In this document: positions 52,460 through 64,000 of the stretch, piece after piece
How positions within the stretch are numbered: the first letter of the stretch is position 1
Layout: each line of letters opens with the position of its first letter
Assembly: GCA_030734395.1 (NCBI GenBank)
Contig: JAUZTG010000032.1
Location: forward strand, 62,001-126,000
Source of the DNA: Sarocladium kiliense
Taxonomy: Eukaryota > Ascomycota > Sordariomycetes > Hypocreales > Sarocladiaceae
Direction of reading: 5' to 3'
DNA length: 64,000 bases
Translations under genes and position numbers: made by a program
Notes under the pieces: model-generated
The model's database searches: none
Told to the model about the DNA's origin: nothing
Seen by the model: the letters and a program-made list of their open reading frames with translations, nothing else

Positions 52460-53922
52460 TTATCGGATGACAGCAGTTTTAGCGGAGGCAGATCTCAGGG
52501 GCCCCACATGCGATCGTAGGCGCTTCCAAGCCCACCACTTGTTAGACCAGTTGACCATGTTGGTCAGTAATAAGATACGGCATAGGCCGACGCTGGAGCA
52601 TTTGTGTTCGGTCGGCATGGTACTGGGGTTCCGCTATCGCTGAGGGGTTGCGTTCGCGTAGCTTATATGCCGCTGGGGGTCCCGTGGTGCGATGGTGAAA
52701 GGCCGGGTTCGGCTGATAGCAGTAGAATGGGAAGGTTTGTGCAGACAGACTGCCATCCTGATAGAAGTAGATGCATATGTCTAGTATAGGTAGATCGTGT
52801 TCGTGAATAGGAGGCCAATGAAGACTATACATCATGACACGCTGGGCTTCAGTTGAATTCGATTAAGATTGAGGTCGATAGAAGGAGCAGGAAGATTAAC
52901 TTAACTGTGTTGCTGCTATTACAATATACAACCATAGTAGTCATAAGTCAGTCACATATGCAAGCTGTCTGAATCAGCACGAGTCCAACAATGTGGTTCC
53001 CCATAGAGTGACGAATACAAAGAACCCAGGTAGTAGCCTGCGACGGACGTGCAATCTCCGAAGTCGTCGCAACGAGATTATGCGTCCTGCTCGATAGGCA
53101 AAGCCCATTTTGACATCTGCTGGACTGAGTGCAGTTTGGGGCTGTGCAAAGCACCCCCTACTGACATTTAAGAACCATATACGCGTCCTTGCAACCTATA
53201 ATTCGCGAGTAAGCTAGAAAGCATACGAGCGAGTTTCATCCATTAAGCTGTCCTTGTTGCTCCGTGGCTTGCAACATCTTAGCAAGGCGTTTCTCCTTCA
53301 TTGAAAGTCAGTCACCCGACCCCGTTCCAAACGGTCCCAAAGAAAGATGGATCTGTGAACCATCAACTTCTCTGATCTCAACAAAGTTTTTAGACAGGGC
53401 ATAAACAACCTTCGACATCATGCTTGGCCGGATTTACACTTCGACGCCTCCCTTACGTCCCCCTTCCCAAGCTCCAAGATGCCCAACATCTCAATCCACT
53501 CCGAGATCTCGCCGTACGGAGCAGTCAAATGCGCAAAGTCCGACTGAGACAGCCGAATGTTGAGTTTCGAGCAGTGTCCTGGCCCCGGATCGGACGGGTT
53601 CGCCCGTCATTCAGCGCCAGAGAAACAATCCACGACTCCGGGGGGTCTCCGAGTGGCTGTCCAACCCGCGGCGGAGTTTCTTCGTTGAACGGATGAAAGA
53701 CCAAGTTCCACCCGTGCATGATATGCTAGCTCCTAGTTTCATCACTTGCAAGGATAGGCACGACAAATTCTTGCTGGAAATGAAGTATCTTGGAATAACG
53801 AGTATACGAAATGCTACCCCCAATCCCTCGGACAGTCATTCGGGTTCCTTTCGCATTACATTACAAAAGTATCAACCGATACAAAACGAACAGCGGTACG
53901 GAACGCACACGACAAGCATTCT
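52460..53922. other. Interval with no recognised gene
   Basis: A 90-residue plus-strand frame at 53424-53696 has no recognised motif. The rest has only short frames. The right end holds the 3' flank of the dicarboxylate symporter gene. Confidence 0.35.
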
Positions 53923-55528
53923 CTAAACGGCGTCATGGCCACGGATGACGGGGTTGAGGTTCTCCTCATTGACGTCATCATCGGTAATGCCAGTCATCTT
54001 AGCAATGATGGGGCTGGCGAAGAGATCACCAGAGACGTTGATGGCGGTACGGAAACGGTCGAGGAACCAGTCGATGGCGACAATGACGGCGTACATGCCA
54101 CTCAGCGGGACACTGATAGAGTTCGCAATCATGAGTGTCAGAACGAGGGACGACGAGGGAATGGGAGTGGTGCCAATGGAAGAAAGGGTTGACAGCAAGA
54201 CCATCAGGACGTAATCCACGGCGCTTGGGGTAATACCCTGGGTGCGAGCCATGAAGACGACAGCCATAGGGAAGTAAATGGCAGTACTACAACAACCAGG
54301 TCAGCCAATCTACATTGGGAAGAAAAAGAAGAGTGGAATATGAACTTACCCATCCATGTTGATCAGGCAACCAAGAGGCAAAGTGAACTTGTAGACCGTC
54401 TTGGGAATACCGCGCTCACGGGCACAACGCAAAGTGACGGGGAGAGTGGCAGCGGAAGAAGCGCAACCCCAGGCGGTAATCCAGGCAGGAGAAACCTTGA
54501 GCCAATAGCTGTACGGATTTTTGCGAGTGAATCCGAAGAACAGCAGGGGCAAGACGAAGAAAAGATGAATAGCCATGGTGGAAAGGGTGCCACCGATGAG
54601 ATAACCCAGATTCTCACCGATTGAGGTAATGTTGAGCCTCATCAAGTTGGGTAGGATGAGGAAGAAGACACCGATCGGGGCGAGCTTAATGATGAAAGCA
54701 ACAACCCTGGTAACCAAGGACTCAATTTCCACAACGAGCTTCAGGAGCGTGGAATTGGCATCACGAATGAGGTATCCAATCACGACAGCAGTGATGAGGA
54801 TGGACAGCAGCTCATTATCAGCCAGCGCCTGAACGATATTGGCAGGGATGAAAGACTTGAAGAGAGTGTCGATAACAGAGTACCACGGCCTCTCCCCGGG
54901 ATCGGGATAATCGGCATCCTCTGCAACCATGAGCTCCTCCTCAGGAGCTGGAGTGAAGCGAGGAGACCAGATGAGCGCAGTCATGATGACGCTGATGATG
55001 ATGGAGAAGATGGTGGTGATGACATAGTAGCCAACAGTCCAACGTGCGAGAAGCACTCCACCCTGTCCCTCCATGGCACGAAGTCGCTGGACGGCCAGGA
55101 TCATTGCGCACACGATCAAGGGGATGACTACAGAAAGAACAACGGATTAGCGCAAGGCGCAGCATCATCAGTGGTTGTTGGATCGCCGACTTACCAATAG
55201 CCTGGAGGCAACGCAGCCAGAGCACACCTGGGATGGCAAGGATGGTGCGAGCTGACTCGGGGACCTCTGTCGCGGCACGGATACCGACACCGAGCGCGAT
55301 GGCGATGAGGGCAGCGGTAATGATCTGGAGGACGTGTCCCATCTCAAAGAAACCACTCCACCAGGGCCTCTTCTCCCTGACGACCTCCTCCTCAGGATAC
55401 ATGGGAGCCTGCTCTTGGGTTGAGCTCGTCGACACAGGGCCGGTGTTACCATAGGCATTCTTGGTGTCCTTGCTGGGAGGGGGAGGGACGGCCCCATTGT
55501 CGGGTATGACCACCTTATTCTCGGCCAT
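53923..55528 (-). CDS. Dicarboxylate/amino acid:Na+ symporter (DAACS, SLC1-like), three exons
   Basis: Exons 55528-55195, 55127-54350 and 54286-53923 join in phase across introns of 67 and 63 bp (GTAAGT donors, TGTAG acceptors) to give 491 residues. The N-terminal 60 residues are polar. About eight membrane segments follow, with family blocks IGVFFLILPNLMRLNITSIG, CASSAATLPVTLRCARERGI (SSxxTLP hairpin), LPLGCLINMDGTAIYFP (NMDGT motif) and ALADNELLSILITAV. The protein should import acidic amino acids or C4-dicarboxylates with sodium across the plasma membrane. All conserved parts I can check are intact. Its promoter faces the divergently placed symporter gene at 59.0 kb, 3.5 kb away. Confidence 0.92.
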
Positions 55529-58500
55529 CTTGTCGAAGGAAGAAGCACGAGGGCGGCTTGACTTGACGATGATGAAGCTTCTTGCAGGGGCACTTGACGG
55601 ATCGGGCTGGTGACGAAGCAGAGAAGGATGCCAGTGACAAGAGAGGGCAACCTCAAGGGGAGGGACTGAGCAAGGTAATGTATACCACAGCCTGGGGTGG
55701 TGCGAGCGTCCTGGGGCCAAAGGCAAAGAGCATGTGGCAAGCAGCCAAGGGCGCGCTCCCTGGTTGCTTCGCAGGCGTGAGTGGGCGAGCCAAACGCGCT
55801 TTCACTCACACAGAAAAGCTGCTGGGTACCAGATGGGGAAGGTAACAAGTCACATCGTCGAGGGGCGATTCTTCGAACCCCAGCAGCACTTCCTGGTTAT
55901 CACTGATCAGCCTCGAGCCAAGGCGCGCCTGGTCCCTCCACTCCCCCTTGGTTCAAACCCCACCAACGCATTCGCACGGAGGAACACAGCGATAAGGTGT
56001 GCCCGAGTCACCTGGCCAGGTGGCACGGACCAGATTCCCATCTAACGTGCGGTACCTGATCAGCTCCAATCTGCATGCGTCGCATATCATGAAAGGTCTC
56101 GGTGAACCCTGGCCTATGCCACGAATAATCATCTGCTTGCACCTGTACAGAAGCAGGAGCGTGCGGCTGCGATCAGGAAGTATTGGACATGCGCCGCACG
56201 GGCCTCTCTTTGGGCCATAAGAAGAGCGGGTATGCTTGACAATACGAGTATTTCACGACTGGGTCAGTGCCAATACTGTGATCTTTGACATGGTCGCGCC
56301 AATCACTACTGGACTGTCAGACAGTCATGCCATCGAGACAGGCATCTTGGATCCCCTCGACAGGAAGACTTCGAACAGGGAACCTCAACCACCGAAGGAG
56401 ATACATGCACCTCCACCACGTTTGCCCGAGGCTCTATATACCGCTATCGGATATCACCAGAAGGTCTTCAGTCCTGGCATTATCGGCACTAGGCTCTGAC
56501 TTTAGGTTTAGTGATTTGCTAAGTAGCTCTGGGAAATATTAATTCAGGTCGGCAGTGAGCTGGGCTTACGACTATCGAGAGAGTAACCTGTTTGGCCAGA
56601 TCCTATGGTTTATGATGAGGGCCGCATTTGGGTGTTATTCTTATTCCCCAGGTGGATGCCAACTTGGGATTGGCGCGGTCACCGTGGCGCTAAGCCTGGC
56701 TTCCTGTTAGAATCTCCGTCCAAGAGGTTGTCCGCGACTGGTCGCTCCTCCACCATGCCGCCCTCTGCCGCGGGGGGCCATGACCCTCTGTCCTCGGGTG
56801 GTTGTCCGGTACATGATGGCGCTAGCCAGAGTGAGAAGGCTCAGGGCGAGATCAGAACCGACGGGCTATTGCCCATGAAGTTCCAGTCAAGTCTGTCATG
56901 CTACCTGATCGTCAGTCAAAGGCTGCAACAGAGCATCGCGGCATGGCTCAAGCAGTTCGCCTGGCGAACACGCGGGTCCTCAATGACAAGCAACACTAAC
57001 CGAAACAAGGTTCCTCTGAGACCGAATCGCCCAGGCCGGGGGTTGCGGGGCCAACACCAGGATGCGTGTCAAGTGTGTCCATTCCAAGGCGTCGGGGCTC
57101 GCAGCCATAGGAGACTTGACGACAGGAGGCCTGCAGCCCTTTAGTACTGCAGTCTCCTCGGTTGCAGGACTGCCGAATGCAAATTTGCTTTTCGTGGACA
57201 TTGCGCAAGACTATGTTGGCGCCTTTCCTAGTTGTCACCATGCTCTCGAGAAACCTTCCAGAGCTGGCTGGCTAGACGTTGGGATAGAGTTCGACAGCCT
57301 CGCCCACTCAGTACGCCCGTTGAGAGCTCCGTGTGTTCCCTGTGCTCGTTGTCAGAGCCACCGGGGTACATCTGCCTGCGTGCATTCCCCAGAGACTTGG
57401 CACCAGCACTGGCGGGCGACGAGGTCACATCGCACCCTAGACAACCAACTTTTGCTAGCGTGGTTGATGGTGGTGCCACCTGGTAAGCGGCACAGGACCG
57501 GTGGTGCATTGGTGCCCGCAAGCGATGCTTCTGGAAAAGCGCGTGGAAACAAATGAGGCGGGCGGGCGAGCGTCATGTGAAAGAACCCCAGGAGACGGCG
57601 GCAAGACCCTTGGGCGTCCAGTGGGACTGAGCAACTCAGCCGTTGGCGACGCAGGTCGTGGGGAAAGTTTGGGGCCTTGGCAGTTGCGGGGATAGCTGAC
57701 ATGTGACGCACCATTCAAGAAGGTGGTTCCCTGGTCTCCATTAGCTTCTCCTCGCATTCTCCAAGACTTCGAAACGCCCAGGTATACGGACGTGGTGTAA
57801 CTCGATTTGACGACTGTCTGTCGTGCACCAGAGTGCAGTACCACGACACACTCCCTTCCAAGACACGGCCCTTACCTCATCTCGGCAGGCACCAACACCG
57901 GTACCGCATCAACTCAACCAACTGAACGTCTGGGCAGCTGGTCGCAATGGAACAGTACTGATGACTCCCGTTTGATTCGAACCTAAGAGGCACATCCACA
58001 GTCAAACCAAGACCCCATAACTGTGCGTACAAGCCAAGGCCACCAGGATATGGGAAGAAGAGATGATTTTCTGGAACATCAGAGAGAAGCAAACACTCGC
58101 AGGCCAGACAAGACCAGTCGAGCCGGGGCGACTGGCATTCCTCTGAGCACCTTACGCTTCGGGCAAGCGTCAAGAGTCAAGGCTGCCAAGTCTCTCGCGC
58201 CGAATATAGCCAGACCAGCAGCCAGTCATGGAAACGCCGTCGTCGTCTAGCAAGGTCAGCTTACAAGCACAGACCATCAGTAGTTGATGTTCCCATTTCG
58301 AGGCATTTTGGTTGCGTACTTGAATCATGTACTGATTGTATCCGCTGACTGACGGCAGTGGACTTGGGCCTGTCTCTCAGTTGTAATAGCTACTTACACC
58401 AAATTGGGCAAAGCGTCACGCTACGCTATAGCGTTTCCCATCGGAGGATGCTGCTAGGTGAGGCAGTCCCAGCATTAGGAGAGGGAGAATAACTGCGGTA

Positions 58501-59036
58501 TATGGCGAAAGTCTATCAGTGACACCCATTGGAGGATGGATGTAAAGTGATGTCACGCGGGTTCTGAAGCGATTCTGGACTGACGCACGCCGGTACATTA
58601 CCACAGACACACAGACACCAGCCAAAGTACATGATTGTGGGCTAGCCTTTACCCCCGATCACCAACCCCAGAGTCCACCAACTGCCTTAAAGTCTGGGCA
58701 CTGTCTTGGCTGGCTGGGATCAGCAGCCTTCATCACTCTCTCCGTCTTGGCTGCTCGCGTTCCGCCATCCACATCCACATGTGAGACGAGAGAGATGGAT
58801 CATCAGGATACTGCTGTCCACACCCCCGCGGTCGCCGTACCAAGCCTGCGCGCCTTTGGGTTCCTGTTATAAAGGAGGATGCGACCCCAGCGTGGCCAGT
58901 CCCTGCAAAATCTCGTTCCCGCTAAGCTCCTGGTGCGCTGTATCGCAAAGCCATTATAGAATTCTGCGCCATTCTACTCTTGTGTTGACATTGGCCTGAG
59001 CCGTATCGTCGCGTACAGTCGCGCACCATCACCAAC
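55529..59036. other. 3.5-kb interval between two divergent symporter genes
   Basis: No gene is recognised; overlapping frames of up to 179 residues lack motifs. It holds both promoters. PacC-type hexamers (GCCARG on either strand) occur at 55744-55749, 55917-55922 and 56015-56020 near the first gene, and at 58705-58710 and 58746-58751 near the second. Roughly one per kb is expected by chance. Confidence 0.4.
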
Positions 59037-61294
59037 ATGGATCGCGTCAAGAAGGCATACTACTGGCTTGCGCCTGACGCCGAAAAGGAGGCTGATGGCA
59101 GGGACACATGGCCGTCCCGAACAGCGTGAGGGCACTTTCGTGGGATTAGGTCGAGCGAGTATCAATGCTAACAGCTTATAGCTTTATCCTGGCTGCCATG
59201 GGAGGCGCTGTTGGCCTCGGCAACCTTCTGCGCTACCCTGCCGTTGTCTACGCCAACAACGGCCTGCAGTGGTTCATTCCGTAAAGTTCTTGAGCTTTTC
59301 ATACAGTTTCTTGAATGCTGACCTCGTCAAGATACCTGATCGCACTATTTTTCCTGGGAATTCCTGTCCTGATCCTCGAAATCTCCCTCGGCCAAGCCTA
59401 CAGAGGCGGTGTCATGATCGCCTTCGGCAACATGAACCACCGCACCAAAGGTGTTGGTCTCGGTGTCATCATGACTGGTTTTGTCGTCGCTACCTACTAC
59501 GTTCCTATCCTCTCTTTCGTCATGCAGTACTTTCGCCACTCGTTCAAGAGCACCGTTCCATGGACCGGACGCGGCGAGGAGTTCTACATGGACGATGTTG
59601 TTCAGAACGGTACACCAATCCCTGGATCTGTCGATGGTGACACAGTCACCTCATGGACTGTTTATCCTAAGACTGATGTCAACGCTGAGACTGTCGGCTG
59701 GAACCTCTTCATCTGGTTCTTCGTCTGGCTGTGCATGTTCAAGGGTGTGGGCGTCACTGGCCGAGCTGTGTACTTCACCATGGGCCTGCCCATCATCATG
59801 CTGATCATTCTCATGGGCCGCTCCCTGTCCCTTGAGAACGCTGGCCGGGGTGTTAAGTATTACTTCGCAGAGTGGCATGGTGACAAGCTCGCTGGCGGCC
59901 AAATCTGGCAAGGTGCTTGTGGCCAAGTCTTCTTCTCCATAGGTGTCGGCTTCGGTTACTTTACAACCTACGCATCGTACAATAGTCGTTTCGCGAATGC
60001 GGTCCAGGATGCCTTAATTATTGGCCTGAGCAACTCACTTTACGAAGTGCTTGCTGGGTTCGTCGTCTTCGGTATCATCGGTTTCCTCGGTGAGTAGAGC
60101 TCTTGTCCCCAGTTGCCGGGACCTCGGCTTGGAGCGGTCACTAACAAACGACGCAGAAATGACCCCTGGCGATAGACCCCTAAGTACTTTCAGTGTGGGT
60201 TTCCTGACCTATCCTCTAGCCCTCGCGGAGATGCCAGCATCCCAGTTCTGGTCCGTCATGTTCTTCACCACTCTCGCGGTGCTGGGTCTGGGATCTGCAT
60301 TCGCGCTCATGGAATCCCTCGTCACCATGGTCTGCGACACGGATTGGGGTAAGAAGCTTCCCCGTACCGCAGTCTGTACCATCATTCTCTCTGCTTCTTT
60401 CTTGATCTCCATCATCTACTGCACCCAGTTCGGCTTCTACCTCCTTGATGCCGTCGACAAGTGGACCAACGATCTGTCGCTTCTCTTCATGGTCTTCTGC
60501 GAATGTGTTGCCGTCACCTGCATCTACCGCTGGAAGGATGTAGTTTCACAGGTCGGCTTGATCTCCTACGCCCTCTACAACTTCGGCTATGTGGGAGGCA
60601 TGGTTCTTGGACCGGCTGTTGGCCACGCTGTCAGCCCCGAAGCCGGTGCTGGTGTCGGCTTTGGTCTCTTCGTCGCAGGCGTCGTGTCGTCAGTTCTCCT
60701 CGCCTTGACCCCCGACTCCGAGCCCCCGTCATTCTTCCGGAAGAATGGTCTCTTGAACAAGTTCTGGTGGCTGGCCCTCTACGCTGTAAGTTCTTCTGCC
60801 ATACGATGCCCATTCAGGAACTTGGACTAACAATATCGCAGCCTAACCAACTGCGCCGTGACCTGAACGGTGCTGTCGCTCAGGGCAACAACTGGCAGAT
60901 CCCCTTTGTCTGGGGACCGGTTCTTCGATATATCTCCGCCCCTATCCTTGCCATCGTGACATCGTTCTCCTACCCTTCATTCTACAAGGACTTCCGCTTC
61001 GATCCGCTTCACGTCTTCGGCTTTGCTGTCGCTCATGTTTGCATGTTCCTTGTCGCCGCCGGCTTCATTATTCCCCGCGCCTTTGACGTCTTCATCCCTG
61101 TAGCGAGACGCCCTGCGAAGAACTCCTACGTGGGACCGCAGCAGACCATTGTCACCAACGGCCTGGTTAAAGAGACTACAGCCGAAGAGGGTGTCATGCA
61201 GCGCACGACCACGGGGAATGATGGCGCGGACCGCAACGGAATCAAGCGTGACGGGATGTACTCATCAGACAAGGAGGCGAAGGTTTCGCACTGA
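59037..61294 (+). CDS. Sodium:neurotransmitter-type symporter (NSS/SNF, LeuT fold), five exons
   Basis: Exons 59037-59125, 59182-59280, 59332-60089, 60157-60785 and 60842-61294 join in phase (introns 56, 51, 67, 56 bp) into 675 residues. Exon 2 holds the first transmembrane segment with the Na+-site motif AMGGAVGLGNLLRYP. Later blocks include ISLGQAYRGG, QVFFSIGVGFGYFTTYASYN and SAFALMESLVTMVCD, with about twelve hydrophobic segments in all. The last 60 residues are polar and cytoplasmic. Fungal members probably take up amino acids or small amines with sodium. The gene is intact, with consensus splice sites, and has no neighbour within 700 bp downstream. Confidence 0.93.
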
Positions 61295-62033
61295 GGCGAC
61301 GAGCCATTAGGTATATGAATGTGCTTGCACAAAGAGTCCTGAAAGGAACAGGTCTGTAGCCTTGCATACTGTCATCGTCATCCAGGCACGTGTGTTTGAG
61401 AAGCATGGATCTGCATTGGCTGTCAATCGCCGACGTGAAGCACAGCATATCACCTTAGAGTAAACACTGGACTTAATCAACTACATGCTAAATAATGGAT
61501 CGCTCTATCTTCTTGCGAGGGTGATTCATCACCCTCGGTCATTTACAAACGTGCATTTTCTCTTCAGCCGCCAATTTGCCTTTTCGTCTTCCCAAAATCA
61601 CGTCTACAAAGCGTCGGAAGGCGTATGATTCGTGGCCGGCAACAGCTTGTGTTATCTAAACGAGTTTCTTGTGATCTTGACTGCCAGCACCGTACTTGTC
61701 GATCGACATCCTCAAGTCGACGATGTACTCGGTAGGATTTTCTCGAGGTAGTCCTACAGACGTTTGTAGTTTCTCGGAGGGATCGGTGGTGGGGGGCAAT
61801 TGGCGGTAGGTCGAGGCCTGACGCAGCATGGACCTGCTGAGAGGTGATGCAGATGCTAATGAAGATAGACTAGGAAGGCATGTCTTTCAGGATGGACGAG
61901 GTCTCTTTGTCTGTCCTCTTTGTCATGCTAGACGGTCTTACGTCCTCCGTGGTCGTTGGTTGCGGCACTTGAAGACGGAACACTGAGTCTTTTGCACGAA
62001 GCTGCCGGGAGCTGCACAGGGAGATTCGATCAA
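61295..62033. other. Downstream flank of the NSS symporter gene
   Basis: No gene is recognised. It is probably 3' UTR followed by spacer up to the LINE stub. Confidence 0.4.
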
Positions 62034-62240
62034 AGATTGATTGATTGATGATTGATTTTCCGCCCCGTAGGACCGAGAGTCCATCAGGCATGCTCTAGGG
62101 CTCTACTCTACCAGACTACATCATCCGCACCCTGCCATTACGATCCTCTCCCCGACTCTGCAACCTAAGAAGCTCCTCCAAGCGCCTGCGGGTCCTTGTA
62201 CCAGCGCCGCGGCAGGGGCCAGCCGTGGTATTGGAAGGAA
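62034..62240 (-). mobile_element. 5'-truncated LINE A relative: 3' end only
   Basis: Read on the minus strand, about 200 bp matches the 3' end of LINE A (7388-7610): GTCCTACGGGGCGGAAAATC followed by the same AATC-type tail. The order of shared words (GGCGC-TGGTACAAGGAC, then GGAGGAGCTTCTT, then TGATGGAC) is conserved with scattered differences. This is the usual product of incomplete reverse transcription. The upstream boundary is approximate. Confidence 0.8.
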
Positions 62241-63135
62241 CATAGTATGCATGATTCTGAATTCATTTGACTCCTTAGCTATTCAGTTTCTCTCGCCTGA
62301 TCACCGCGGCTGCGTTCGCAGTGTACCGAACAAGTCATCCCTTGCTTTAGTGAACTTTCCAACTGTGCGGGTGCTCTGTATGACACATGCCCGGCACTGC
62401 ACTGAGCGCGCGCGACTGACATTGAAGGGCACCTACTCCCGGCCACTCAGCTGGAGCTAACAGCGTTTAAGGGTAATCTGCGCTACAGGACTGGTCTCGA
62501 TGGAGATCTTGGAGCCGTATAGACAGCATCCTCGCCCGCTTCTCCGACTGGCTGGAGAAATGCCAACCGCAAGTTTGCAAGCACCGATACCGATGTCCTT
62601 TGGCGAATCGGCAGAAGTAGCGATCCGGGAACACGACATAATAGACACAGGTATATATGAGCATATGGGCGGGGGCGCATCAACGCGCCAGGTGGGGTCC
62701 GCCCGTCGCACCAGCGAGGCAGATCTCTGTGAGACGCATTCCGCGACGGGCTGTAACTCCCTCGCGAAAGAATAGTGCCCTGCAACGACCAAATGGTCGG
62801 TATTAGATATGCTGTGGGTGTGGGACGTTGAGGGATACTTCAAAGGTCGAAAGATCAGGAAGCTCTGGACCTGCCGGTCCCAGTGAGAGGGCTCAGCGCC
62901 ATGAGTCAACATCTTGGCTGTAGCTCAGCTCGAGGTCACCAAAAGAAGCATGGCGTGACAACCCCATGATCACGCTTCACTCAACACGTGATGAGTAGCG
63001 TTCGCCATGTTTCCCTCAATTCCACCTTTAGCCTCGGGTGAAGGCCTGTGTCCAACGTGCCTTCCTTAATCTACCCTTACCCTTCCGAGTCAAACCTTCC
63101 GAGTCACTGATGGAGCACTCAGTCATGGTCTTTGT
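62241..63135. other. Interval with no recognised gene
   Basis: Frames at 62251-62912 on both strands overlap and lack recognisable motifs. Confidence 0.3.
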
Positions 63136-63670
63136 ATGCCTGTCCCTATAATGACACTGTCAGAGGAAGTCCTCCAGAATATCTCGCATCGCCCACTCGG
63201 TATCATTCTCGATACGCTTCGAGACAAGCTACGCGATACCAACACAGCCAACGAACCCCAACAGGAAGATGTTCCCAGCCTTCTTTCGACCCTGGTCGGG
63301 TCAACGGCGGCATTCAGCCTTCCTTCCCCTGACGGGCGCGGCGATGTGGCATCCGTACTCCTGGCCATACTACAGGGGATCAGGATGGGCTTGGTATAGT
63401 CCGCCCTCTCATCGAACACGCCATTAAATCCTCCGGCGTGCACATTTGGGAAGAGGTTTACACAATCATGCAAAACTCAGCGACATCACGCCCTGTCATC
63501 GAGCATCGCCGCAAAGGCATACCGGTCAAAGCAGCTCCAGTCGACTTGCCGATACTGAAACGCGTGACATTGCCAAGAGAGAGCTCTGTTTCAAATGAAG
63601 GATTGCAACTTTCGCAATATCGACGGTTTCGTGGACAAGTTCTTCAACCTTGCGGGCTGGGGTAAAGAAT
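63136..63670 (+). pseudogene. FunK1-like kinase, N-terminal relic
   Basis: The first frame (63136-63399) reads LGIILDTLRDKLRDT, then LLSTLVGSTAAFSLPSPDGR and ASVLLAILQGIRMGLV. After a frameshift near 63397 it continues VRPLIEHAIKSSGVHIWEEV YTIMQNS. This is the N-terminal helical region I know from the abundant FunK1/Sgk2-type fungal kinases. The kinase domain is absent; the remaining sequence to about 63670 has no kinase motif. The family assignment rests on recalled similarity only. Confidence 0.45.
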
Positions 63671-64000
63671 AGAATTGATGCTGAAGGGAGTCATGGTAGT
63701 GGTATGGCATGTCCGTATTTATGAGTCAATTTCAGTTCTTTCTATACGGAGGCAGAACATGCTGCATCTCTGTTAGCAAGCATGCGCAGAAGGCATCTAG
63801 TATATTGGTGACTGACATTGACAAAGTCGACGCCCGGGCTTGCGGCAGTACAACACATGTTCAGATTGTCCGGTGGTGTTGTCGGCGGAGTTGAACTGTT
63901 CTGCCAAAGTACACCGAATTCTTCTGGGGAGCATCCTGCAGAGCAGGGGTATGCCACTTGAAGTGGTACCGCAAGGTAAGCTGGCTTATGATAGACACCG

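Noticed and set aside
55584..57144. Frames of up to 179 residues between the two symporter genes
   Set aside because: They overlap on both strands, have no recognisable motif, and probably reflect GC-rich spacer.
55744..58751. GCCARG words as proof of PacC control of the symporters
   Set aside because: Five hexamers over about 3 kb are close to chance expectation, so they are mentioned only as a lead.

Overview
The window is nuclear DNA of a filamentous ascomycete, most likely a Sordariomycete. The evidence is short GT-AG introns (45-70 bp), a PacC-type C-terminal region, a Zn2Cys6 regulator, NACHT and NB-ARC type NLR fragments, a DUF3435 relic, and transposons typical of these fungi (hAT, Fot/pogo, Tad-like LINEs, a MULE-like MITE). 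No rRNA, tRNA or CRISPR array was found.

Layout. 1-2588: hAT transposon with a one-intron transposase; the window opens about 2 bp inside its left end. 2711-3672: non-autonomous hAT element. 4780-5803: frameshifted NACHT NLR relic. 6288-6866: TM2-like membrane protein. 7388 to about 13050 (minus): LINE A, ORF1 intact and ORF2 broken. 13972-15261: secreted cysteine-rich protein of unknown family. 15972-18289: apparently intact Fot/pogo transposon. 18.3-22.9 kb: mostly unassigned, with a direct repeat. 22957-23535: secreted cysteine-rich prepropeptide. 24.66-25.17 kb: WD40 repeats abutting a secreted-protein start. 25.76-27.36 kb: broken CSN2 gene. 27590-33529: LINE B, full length, both ORFs intact, 15-bp target-site duplication. 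33.5-34.29 kb: C-terminal half of an MFS transporter, head to head with a 5'-truncated PiT phosphate permease (34.25-35.88 kb). 36.48-38.13 kb: arrestin-like gene. 38.3-39.1 kb: relic of a HAL4/SAT4-type kinase. 39.4-41.9 kb: nothing recognised. 41.89-42.39 kb: TauD relic. 43.83-44.28 kb: OrsD-like zinc finger. 44.82-45.34 kb: NB-ARC NLR piece meeting a 3'-truncated Zn2Cys6 regulator (45.36-46.37 kb). 46508-47004: MITE with perfect TIRs. 48.2-49.48 kb: PacC-like reading frame without zinc fingers. 50.3-52.4 kb: OrsD-like plus DUF3435 relic. 53923-55528: intact dicarboxylate/amino-acid:Na+ symporter. 59037-61294: intact Na+:neurotransmitter-type symporter. 62.03-62.24 kb: 3' stub of LINE A. 63.13-63.67 kb: FunK1-like kinase relic.

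Reading as a whole: the region looks like an accessory or duplicated compartment. Truncated or mutated copies of genes that are normally single-copy housekeeping genes (CSN2, PacC, a HAL-type kinase, a phosphate permease) sit among transposons, some of which look recent. The two intact symporters and a few secreted or membrane proteins are the best candidates for working host genes. Functions below are inferred from motifs read by eye; no database search was possible.
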